From NCBI GenBank assembly GCA_946887385.1, contig CAMPKU010000235.1, forward strand, positions 1-6,485: DNA of 6,485 bases. Reading direction: 5' to 3'. This DNA comes from an uncultured Gammaproteobacteria bacterium (GTDB lineage: Bacteria > Pseudomonadota > Gammaproteobacteria > Rariloculales > Rariloculaceae). Numbering within the stretch: position 1 is the first letter of the stretch; every line of letters begins with the position of its first letter. The translations under genes and the position numbers were made by a program. Positions 1 to 4,999 of this stretch are shown here, in pieces. The notes below the pieces were generated by a model, which did not search any database, was not told the origin of the DNA, and was given only the letters and a program-made list of their open reading frames with translations.

Positions 1-1
1 G

Positions 2-391
<390 letters not shown>

Positions 392-452
392 AGCGCGGGT
401 GTAACAGTTCGTCTCCATGCGTAAAATCGATGCTTTTAGAGCGATCGAACGG

Positions 453-482
453 TTGACGATGGGTTTGCAGCCCGACTAGAAT
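453..482 (+). promoter_or_regulatory. Sigma70-like promoter
   Basis: TTGACG at 453-458 matches the -35 consensus at 5 of 6 positions. TAGAAT at 477-482 matches the -10 consensus at 5 of 6. The spacer is 18 bases. Transcription would begin near 489, immediately before the hairpin at 495-527. The likely target is the TonB-family gene starting at 719, or a short RNA if the hairpin terminates. This is a sequence match only. Confidence 0.55.
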
Positions 483-494
483 CGCCGGGCGTCT

Positions 495-527
495 GAGGGG
501 TCAGGTGCCGACAGTGCCTGACCTCTC
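495..527. repeat. Long palindrome / hairpin (possible terminator or REP-like element)
   Basis: GAGGGGTCAGG (495-505) pairs with CCTGACCTCTC (517-527): 11 base pairs with one G-T wobble, around an 11-base loop. It is followed by CGGCCTTT, so it has only a weak T tract. It could terminate hppA transcription, but it sits just downstream of the promoter at 453-482 and would then be a leader hairpin or early terminator. GGGGTCAGG-type palindromes also resemble dispersed REP-like elements, but only one copy is in this window. Confidence 0.55.
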
Positions 528-638
528 GGCCTTTGTAAGCCGCCGTTGAATTGTCGTGTTTTTGTAGGGAGCCCGGCTCGATATCCGGTGTCTAATTGAA
601 AGACTAGGCCCCCCTCAGAGGCCTTGCGCTGAGCGAGT

Positions 639-658
639 GAAAGTCGCTTGCGACTTTC
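639..658. repeat. Perfect inverted repeat / stem-loop
   Basis: GAAAGTCG (639-646) and CGACTTTC (651-658) are exact reverse complements around the four-base loop CTTG. The hexamer GCGAGT occurs directly on both sides of it (633-638 and 659-664 region). There is no following T run on the + strand, and on the - strand it lies about 45 bases beyond the end of the RRM reading frame. Function unknown; it could be a leader structure or a - strand 3' end hairpin. Confidence 0.45.
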
Positions 659-702
659 GCGAGTCGAAGGGATAATCGCCGGTCTTTGACCTAGGGACTT
701 TG

Positions 703-1194
703 TCAGTAGGAGGAATTAGTGCCACGCGACATGTTTGGTGATGTCGTCGATCCATCCATCAAGATGGGCAACAAGATGTGGTACACGGTGCCACTCACGA
801 TGTTGCTCCAGGCAACGGTCGTCGCCGCTCTGGTGATCGTGCCGTTGATGGCGACCGGCATGATGCCGACGCCGCCGTCGATGATGCCGTTTGTCGCGGC
901 GCCGCCGCCGCCACCGCCGCCGCCACCGCCGCCACCGCCACGCGATTCACGCGGCTTGGCCTCGTTGACCTTGATTTGCCGGCCATCGAGCATCTTGCCG
1001 TTCATGGCTTGCGTGGCTGCTTGCGCCTCTTGATCTGTGGCCATCTCGACGAAACCAAAGCCTTTGCTCTGCCCGGTATCGCGATCGGTGATCAAGCTGA
1101 CGGAGTCCACCGTGCCGCTTGCGGCGAATGCTTCGCGCAACGACTGTTCGGTGGCGGAATACGGCAAATTGCCGACGTATAGTTTCCTGCCCAT
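703..1194 (-). CDS. Glycine-rich RRM RNA-binding protein with abnormal C-terminus
   Basis: A single RNA recognition motif fills residues 2-80: RNP2 is LYVGNL (5-10) and RNP1 is KGFGFVEM (44-51), with the linker VNEAKPRE after it. Such small RRM proteins bind single-stranded RNA in the cytoplasm and are often cold-induced. The ATG at 1192-1194 has a near-ideal Shine-Dalgarno, AGGAGGT at 1205-1199. Relatives are about 90-130 residues and end in Gly/Arg/Tyr-rich sequence. Here 13 glycines (86-98) are followed by about 65 residues (AATNGIIDGG onward) that are merely the antisense of the TonB-family fragment and have no family resemblance. The true gene therefore covers about 901-1194 and its native tail is lost. 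The RRM itself looks intact, so a truncated protein might still bind RNA. Confidence 0.85.
   Translation of the reverse strand: MGRKLYVGNLPYSATEQSLREAFAASGTVDSVSLITDRDTGQSKGFGFVEMATDQEAQAATQAMNGKMLDGRQIKVNEAKPRESRGGGGGGGGGGGGGAATNGIIDGGVGIMPVAINGTITRAATTVAWSNIVSGTVYHILLPILMDGSTTSPNMSRGTNSSY
719..1033 (+). pseudogene. TonB-family energy transducer, N-terminal fragment broken at its proline tract
   Basis: TonB-family proteins are anchored in the inner membrane and span the periplasm to pass proton-motive energy to outer-membrane receptors. The frame starts with GTG at 719, five bases after a perfect AGGAGG. The N-terminus MPRDMFGDVVDPSIK, a membrane helix (about residues 22-45), the segment LPTPPS-like TPPSMMPFVAA, and a run of 13 prolines (residues 62-74) match the start of TonB proteins common in soil bacteria. 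After the prolines the frame (RDSRGLAS onward) is only the antisense of the RRM gene, and it stops at 1033. The periplasmic linker and the C-terminal TonB domain (about 130 residues or more) are missing. As it stands it cannot work as TonB. Authentic sequence ends somewhere in 901-940. Identification is from memory of the family, not a search. Confidence 0.75.
901..940. repeat. CCG/CCA trinucleotide tract shared by two opposing genes
   Basis: Thirteen codons of CCG or CCA run here on the + strand. They encode Pro62-Pro74 of the TonB-family fragment, and on the - strand Gly86-Gly98 of the RRM protein. Both families normally carry a tract of exactly this kind, proline in one and glycine in the other. 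The tract is therefore the point at which two unrelated genes meet and both lose their 3' parts. Confidence 0.85.
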
Positions 1195-1377
1195 GGTTAC
1201 CTCCTAAGGTAGCGTTCTCGCCGTCCAGGAGTATGTAGGCACCATGCCCGCAGGCTCGTCAGAAGCGATAGGGAGCCCCGGCACTATAGGCCCTTTTTGG
1301 TTCGAGCGTCGAAATACTTTTCAAATCAGCGCTGAATTATAGGGTTGGCAGGGCGTTGCACGCACAGCGGTCAGCCG

Positions 1378-2361
1378 TCAGAGAGCGCGTACCGTGCGGA
1401 AACCGATGTGGGACGCACCGAGCCCCTTGCTCTGGCCGATGCGCGCCTGCGGCCGATACCGCATGCAATAGTCGGGCGCGCACAGGTGCGAGCCGCCCTT
1501 GAGCACCGCCACGGGCTCGCCGGGCTGGTTCGGGTCGTAACCGTCGGGGTACTCCGCGGCCGCCGGGTAGTCGTGGCGCGGATAGTAGGCGCTGGCGGTC
1601 CATTCCCAAACGTTGCCGATCAGGTCGTAGAGCCCGAGCGCGTTCGGCTCGTAGCACGCGACGGGCGCGGTGCCGGCGTGGCCGTCGGCAGGCTGATTGC
1701 GCACCGGGAAACTCCCCTGCCAGGTGTTCGCGGTGTGCTCGCCGGCTGCATTCTTGCGCGCGCTGGTTTGGGCGGCGTATTCGAACTGCGCCTCGGTCGG
1801 CAGGCTCTTACCCGCCCATGCGGCGTAGGCAGCCGCGTCTTCCCACGCCACGTGTACGACGGGATGGTGCTCGCGGCCGTCGAGCGTCGCGCCCGGGCCT
1901 TCGGGCTCACGCCAGCTCGCGCCCGGTACGAACGTCCACCAGCTCTCGAGTCCCGGCATGCGGGCACCGCCGCCGTTCGGCCGAAATACAGCCGAGCCCG
2001 CGACGACTGCAGAGTCGCGGTCGGCGCTCACGCGCACGCCGCGCTCGGCCAGCGTGCGATAACCGGTGGCCGCGACGAACTCGGCGAACTCGCTGTTCGT
2101 GACCTCGGTGCGGTCCATCCAGAAACCGGCCACGCCCTGCGCCGAGGCGGGCCCTTCCTCGGGGAAGGCGCCGTCGGTGCCCATGGTGAAGCTGCCGGCC
2201 GGCACGAACACCATGCCGGGATACGGCGAATCCGCGACGCTCTGCGCGCACGCTGCGCCGTTGTCCACGCCGGCGTTCGGCGGCTCGTCTCGGCCGAGGC
2301 GCCACGCCGCCGTGCCGGCAGCCACCGTGATCACGACCAGCACGAGCGGCGCCGCCCGCAT
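1378..2361 (-). CDS. Formylglycine-generating enzyme (SUMF1/FGE family), sulfatase-modifying, with export signal
   Basis: FGE oxidises the cysteine of a CxPxR motif in sulfatases to formylglycine, using O2 and copper. The 327-residue protein has the FGE fold markers MVFVPAGSFTMG (50-61), FWMDRTEVTNSEF (80-92), HPVVHVAWEDAAAYAAWAGK (166-185), LPTEAQFEYAA (187-197), GLYDLIGNVWEWT (243-255) and a closing GASHIGFRTV (315-324). The catalytic, copper-binding pair is present as Cys294 and Cys299 in GGSHLCAPDYCMRYRP, the spacing seen in human FGE. This separates it from the many SUMF1-fold proteins that lack these cysteines. Residues 1-20 form a hydrophobic signal peptide or anchor. The ATG overlaps the sulfatase TGA as TGATG, so translation is probably coupled, and this also fixes the start. 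The frame stays open far upstream, but that part is a shadow of the sulfatase gene. Confidence 0.93.
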   Translation of the reverse strand: MRAAPLVLVVITVAAGTAAWRLGRDEPPNAGVDNGAACAQSVADSPYPGMVFVPAGSFTMGTDGAFPEEGPASAQGVAGFWMDRTEVTNSEFAEFVAATGYRTLAERGVRVSADRDSAVVAGSAVFRPNGGGARMPGLESWWTFVPGASWREPEGPGATLDGREHHPVVHVAWEDAAAYAAWAGKSLPTEAQFEYAAQTSARKNAAGEHTANTWQGSFPVRNQPADGHAGTAPVACYEPNALGLYDLIGNVWEWTASAYYPRHDYPAAAEYPDGYDPNQPGEPVAVLKGGSHLCAPDYCMRYRPQARIGQSKGLGASHIGFRTVRAL

Positions 2362-4019
2362 CAGTAGATGACTCCGTTCTCCTCGGCGTATCGGTCCCAG
2401 AGCGCCTGCATCGCAGCAAGCTGCGCGGGGTCGCTCTCGCTCAAGTCGTGCTGCTCGGACGGATCGGCCGCGAGATTGAACAATTGCCAGCGCCGCTGCT
2501 CCGCCGGCACACGCTGGTCCCAAACGATCTTCCAATCGCCTTGGCGCACGCTGCGTTGCCCCAGCAGCTCGAAGCCGAAGATCGTAGCGGCGGGATGCAC
2601 TTCTTCGGCCTCGCCCGTCAGCAGCGGCAGCAGCGACACGCCCGTGGCGGGCACCACCGGCATGCCGCGATACGTTGTGCCCGGATGCTGCGCACCCGCG
2701 AGCGCCAAGAACGTGGGCAACAGATCCATGACGGTGCCGACGCCGTCGCTGCGCGAGCCGCGCGCCACCATGCGCGGGAAATGCGCGAAGGCCGGCACGC
2801 GCACGCCGCCTTCGAAGCCCGTGGCCTTGTGGCGGAAGTGCGGCGTGGAGCTCACGCTCGCCCAGTTGGCGCCGTACATGACGTAGGTGTTGGCCCTTCC
2901 CAAGTTCTCGAGGCTGTGGTCGTACTCCTTGCCCACGTGCTCGCTGATGGGTCGAACAAGGTCGCGGCGCGACGCTTCGGCGCCGTTGTCGGACATGAAC
3001 ATGATGAACGTGTTGTCGAGCTCGCCGATGCGCTCCAGGTAGGCCACGACCTCGCCGACGTAGGTGTCGAGATCGCTGACCATTGCCGCGTAGATCTCCA
3101 TGCGGCGGGCTTCGAAGCGGCGGTCGTCGTCGGACAGCTCGCTCCAGCGCGGATTGAAGCGCGCATCGTCGATGGGCGCCAAATCCGCGCTCACCAGGCC
3201 GAGCTCCTTCATGCGCGCGAAGCGGCTCGCGTACAGCGCCTCGTACCCTGCGTCGTAGCGGCCCCTGAAGCGCGCGATCGATTCGTCGGGTGCTTGCAGC
3301 GGCCAGTGCGGCGCCGTGTAGGCAAGGTACGCGAAGAACGGCTTGCCGTCGGCGCGATCCTGCTCGATGTACTCGATCATGCGCTGCGTGTAGAACCGCG
3401 TCGTGTAGAAATCGTCGCCGACGTTCACGATCTCTTCGCCGTCGCGATAGCGCGCCGGCTGCGGGCCGCGCCAGTCCCAGCCTCCGAGATGCGCTGCGCC
3501 GTCGAGCGATACGAACGAGCGCTTGAAGCCGCGCGCACGAGGCCCTTGCTCGAGCTCTTCGCCGAGATGCCACTTGCCGGTCATGTAGGTGTTGTAGCCC
3601 GCGTCCGTCATCAGGTCCGCCAGCGACGCGACGCGAAAGTTGAGATACCCCTCGTAGCCCGGTTGGCCGCGCTGATCCTCGCGGTTCGGCCTGCCCTGCA
3701 CGCCCATGCCGGCGACGTGATGGTCCGTGCCCGACATCAGCATCGCGCGCGTGGGCGCACACGTCATGCCGGCGTAGAAGTCTGTGAGCAGCATGCCGTT
3801 CATCGCGAGCGCGTCCAAATTCGGCGTCGGAATCTCGCTGCCGAACACGCTCAGGTCTGAATAGCCGAGATCGTCGGCAAGGATGAACACGATGTTCGGG
3901 CGCTGCGGCGCTGCGGGTGCTGCCGCGTTGCCGGGCGCTTGCCCGTCTGTGCACGCGGCGAGCATCCCGGCCGCGGCCACGATCGCCAGCGGTCGGCAAA
4001 GGCTAGTGCGCAACTGCAT
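2361..4019 (-). CDS. Arylsulfatase (type I, formylglycine-dependent), predicted lipoprotein
   Basis: This hydrolyses sulfate esters to release inorganic sulfate. The 552-residue length and many blocks match Pseudomonas AtsA-type arylsulfatases. The modification motif is CAPTR, with Cys87 as the residue to become formylglycine and Arg91 beside it. Metal ligands are Asp49-Asp50 (ILADDLGYSD) and Asp344-Asn345 (FMSDNGAE). Lys149 and His151 (TGKWHLG), His238 (APHWPLQAP) and Lys398 (RHKATGFEGG) fill the other active-site positions at the expected spacing from Cys87. Unlike AtsA it has an N-terminal signal with a lipobox LAAC (Cys23 lipidated). Thr follows the cysteine rather than Asp, which favours the outer membrane. 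The ATG at 4019 follows a G-rich Shine-Dalgarno (GGGGGGA). It is first in the operon with its FGE. The natural substrate cannot be read from sequence. Confidence 0.95.
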   Translation of the reverse strand: MQLRTSLCRPLAIVAAAGMLAACTDGQAPGNAAAPAAPQRPNIVFILADDLGYSDLSVFGSEIPTPNLDALAMNGMLLTDFYAGMTCAPTRAMLMSGTDHHVAGMGVQGRPNREDQRGQPGYEGYLNFRVASLADLMTDAGYNTYMTGKWHLGEELEQGPRARGFKRSFVSLDGAAHLGGWDWRGPQPARYRDGEEIVNVGDDFYTTRFYTQRMIEYIEQDRADGKPFFAYLAYTAPHWPLQAPDESIARFRGRYDAGYEALYASRFARMKELGLVSADLAPIDDARFNPRWSELSDDDRRFEARRMEIYAAMVSDLDTYVGEVVAYLERIGELDNTFIMFMSDNGAEASRRDLVRPISEHVGKEYDHSLENLGRANTYVMYGANWASVSSTPHFRHKATGFEGGVRVPAFAHFPRMVARGSRSDGVGTVMDLLPTFLALAGAQHPGTTYRGMPVVPATGVSLLPLLTGEAEEVHPAATIFGFELLGQRSVRQGDWKIVWDQRVPAEQRRWQLFNLAADPSEQHDLSESDPAQLAAMQALWDRYAEENGVIY

Positions 4020-4127
4020 CGGTTCCCCCCGGTAGCACGGCTTCGATCGGCCGGTTGCCGCATCTTAGCGGCCCGCCGACTCCGTCGAACAGTCTTGGCG
4101 GAGGTGCGATCCGCCTGCTCATAGAGC

Positions 4128-4156
4128 TTGAACCAACGGACTAATGCGCAGATTAT
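4128..4156 (+). promoter_or_regulatory. Promoter of ccdAB
   Basis: TTGAAC (4128-4133) and GATTAT (4151-4156), each matching the sigma70 consensus at 4 of 6 positions, are separated by exactly 17 bases. Transcription would start at about 4163. That lies downstream of the ATG at 4144 and supports the ccdA start at 4198. The -10 box sits between the arms of the inverted repeat at 4144-4164, so a repressor bound there would block RNA polymerase. Confidence 0.55.
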
Positions 4157-4164
4157 ATGCGCAT
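4144..4164. promoter_or_regulatory. Inverted-repeat operator candidate for CcdA/CcdAB autoregulation
   Basis: ATGCGCA (4144-4150) and TGCGCAT (4158-4164) are exact inverted repeats separated by GATTATA, which contains the -10 box. A third copy of ATGCGCA lies at 4182-4188, directly repeated 38 bases from the first and just before the ribosome-binding site. Ribbon-helix-helix antitoxins such as CcdA bind short palindromes over their own promoter, so this is a natural operator candidate. Binding is inferred. Confidence 0.6.
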
Positions 4165-4197
4165 TGGAACCTTGGGAATGGATGCGCAGGAATATCT

Positions 4198-4437
4198 ATG
4201 CGACGCGCTCGGGCATCCAAAAAACGTGCTGCAAACGTCAGCGTGCGAAGCGACCTGCTGGATGCGGCCCGCGAAGCGGGTCTGAATTTGTCCGCTACGC
4301 TTGAGTCCGCGCTGGAGGGCGCACTCGCCGAAGAGAAACACAAGCGCTGGCGCGAAGAAAACCGCGATGCGATTGCGGCGTACAACGACCACGTTGAAAA
4401 GCACGGCGCGTTTGCAGACGACGTGCGCAGTTTCTGA
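4198..4437 (+). CDS. ccdA: CcdA-family antitoxin
   Basis: CcdA binds and neutralises CcdB and represses the operon. The 79-residue product (F-plasmid CcdA has 72) has an N-terminal ribbon-helix-helix DNA-binding region, ANVSVRSDLLDAARE to about residue 42. Its C-terminal toxin-binding tail has KRWREENRDAI (49-59) and HGAFADDVRSF (69-79), closely matching the RWKAEN and FADENRDW segments of the F-plasmid protein. I chose the ATG at 4198 because AGGA at 4188-4191 gives it a ribosome-binding site and because it restores family length. An in-frame ATG at 4144 would add 18 residues but lies inside the putative operator and upstream of the predicted transcript start. The stop codon overlaps the ccdB start (TGATG). 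Confidence 0.92.
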   Translation: MRRARASKKRAANVSVRSDLLDAAREAGLNLSATLESALEGALAEEKHKRWREENRDAIAAYNDHVEKHGAFADDVRSF

Positions 4438-4754
4438 TGGCGCAGTTCGCCGTCTACCGAAACAAGAACCCGCGCAGCAAAGCCGCGTTCCCGCTGCTGG
4501 TCGACGTGCAGTCGGATCTGCTCGAAGACCTGCAGACGCGCGTCGTCGTGCCGCTGACCAAGGCCGCGGCGCTGGCGAAAAAGCCGCTCACTCACTTGAC
4601 GCCGATCCTGCGGTTCGACGGTGAAGAGTACGTGCTGCTGACACCGCAGCTCGCCGGCATTGGCCGCTCCGACCTCGGTCCGCCCGTCGGCAGCCTCTCG
4701 AGCGAGCGCCAGGCCATCATCGCTGCGATGGATTTTCTGTTGACGGGCTTTTGA
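4437..4754 (+). CDS. ccdB: CcdB-family gyrase-poisoning toxin
   Basis: CcdB traps DNA gyrase on cleaved DNA unless bound by CcdA. The product has 105 residues (F-plasmid CcdB has 101). MAQFAVYRNKN starts the first strand, LLVDVQSDLLEDLQTRVVVPL (20-40) matches the most conserved block of the family, and RFDGEEYVLLTPQLAGI (59-75) matches the HIGDESWRMMTTDMASV region of the F protein. The C-terminal helix AAMDFLLTGF aligns with INLMFWGI. The Gly is kept, but the Trp and Ile of the F-toxin end are Thr and Phe here. The gene overlaps ccdA by one base, with no strong ribosome-binding site of its own, so its translation is probably coupled to that of the antitoxin. The frame is intact. Confidence 0.92.
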   Translation: MAQFAVYRNKNPRSKAAFPLLVDVQSDLLEDLQTRVVVPLTKAAALAKKPLTHLTPILRFDGEEYVLLTPQLAGIGRSDLGPPVGSLSSERQAIIAAMDFLLTGF

Positions 4755-4762
4755 GATAGGCC

Positions 4763-4787
4763 CGCCGCAGCTCGCTCATCTGCGGCG
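4763..4787. terminator. Hairpin between converging ccdB and ankyrin operons (weak terminator candidate)
   Basis: CGCCGCAG (4763-4770) pairs with CTGCGGCG (4780-4787), an 8-base-pair GC-rich stem with a 9-base loop. It lies just past the ccdB stop and overlaps the stop codon of the small membrane gene on the - strand, where a shared bidirectional terminator would be expected. There is no T tract on either side, so Rho-independent function is uncertain. Confidence 0.35.
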
Positions 4788-4982
4788 CCAGCCGCGGGCC
4801 AACAGCGCCAGCGCGACGATCCCGAGCGCCCAGAGCGCCGCGATGACGGTGGCGCGCGAAGCGGTGTCTAGCTCCGCGAACCGCCAGTACGTGATCGCCG
4901 CCAGCGCGAGCACGAGAAGGACGGCGAGCGCGGCAACCCCGCCGCGTCGCGCCGTGACGGAGTGCCTGAACCCGCGCCGCAT
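4776..4982 (-). CDS. Small two-helix membrane protein, unknown function
   Basis: This encodes 68 residues: a basic N-terminus (MRRGFRHSVTARRGG), a hydrophobic helix at about 15-33, a short polar turn (FAELDTASR), a second helix at about 44-62, and the basic end RGWRRR. The charge pattern predicts a helical hairpin with both ends in the cytoplasm. The ATG lies 17 bases after the ankyrin gene's stop, with GGAAAA about 3-8 bases before it as a plausible ribosome-binding site, so it would be the last gene of that operon. I do not recognise a family. In GC-rich DNA a 68-codon frame can arise by chance. The spacing, the hydrophobic pattern and the absence of any other gene in the gap argue for it. 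Confidence 0.55.
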   Translation of the reverse strand: MRRGFRHSVTARRGGVAALAVLLVLALAAITYWRFAELDTASRATVIAALWALGIVALALLARGWRRR

Positions 4983-4999
4983 TGCTTTTCCACGACCCG

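Larger units (their letters stand above)
392..718. other. Gene-free stretch between hppA and the TonB-family fragment
   Basis: These 327 bases hold no ORF with a credible start or family resemblance and are visibly more AT-rich than hppA. They contain a sigma70-like promoter (453-482), a long hairpin just after its expected start point (495-527), a second perfect hairpin (639-658), and a strong Shine-Dalgarno AGGAGG at 708-713. If the promoter drives the TonB-family gene, the mRNA would have an unusually long structured leader of about 230 bases. I recognise no known riboswitch class or structured RNA in it. Confidence 0.6.

Noticed and set aside
605..626. AGGCC / GGCCT short inverted repeat
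   Set aside because: Five base pairs with a C-rich loop is expected by chance in GC-rich DNA.
1301..1313. TTCGA-GCG-TCGAA palindrome between the FGE and RRM genes
   Set aside because: A five-base-pair stem with a three-base loop and no T tract on the - strand is too weak to call a terminator or operator.
1283..1341. TATAGT (1288-1283) and TATAAT (1341-1336) on the - strand as -10 boxes for the RRM gene
   Set aside because: Neither has a recognisable -35 box at 16-18 bases, so I cannot choose between them or claim a promoter, though one probably lies in this 183-base gap.
2448..3860. A 470-codon open frame on the + strand
   Set aside because: It is antisense to the well-supported sulfatase, its composition is biased to Arg, Ala, Val and His, and it shows no domain. 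It is a GC-rich shadow frame.
2362..3999. The FGE reading frame stays open upstream to 3999, giving an 873-codon frame across the sulfatase gene
   Set aside because: The upstream part is Arg/Ala/His-rich out-of-frame translation of the sulfatase, typical of high-GC DNA. The real start is the ATG overlapping the sulfatase stop, which gives a signal peptide and normal family length.
4144..4197. Upstream ATG extending CcdA by 18 residues
   Set aside because: It has no ribosome-binding site, lies inside the inverted repeat and before the predicted transcript start, and the extra residues are not like the family.
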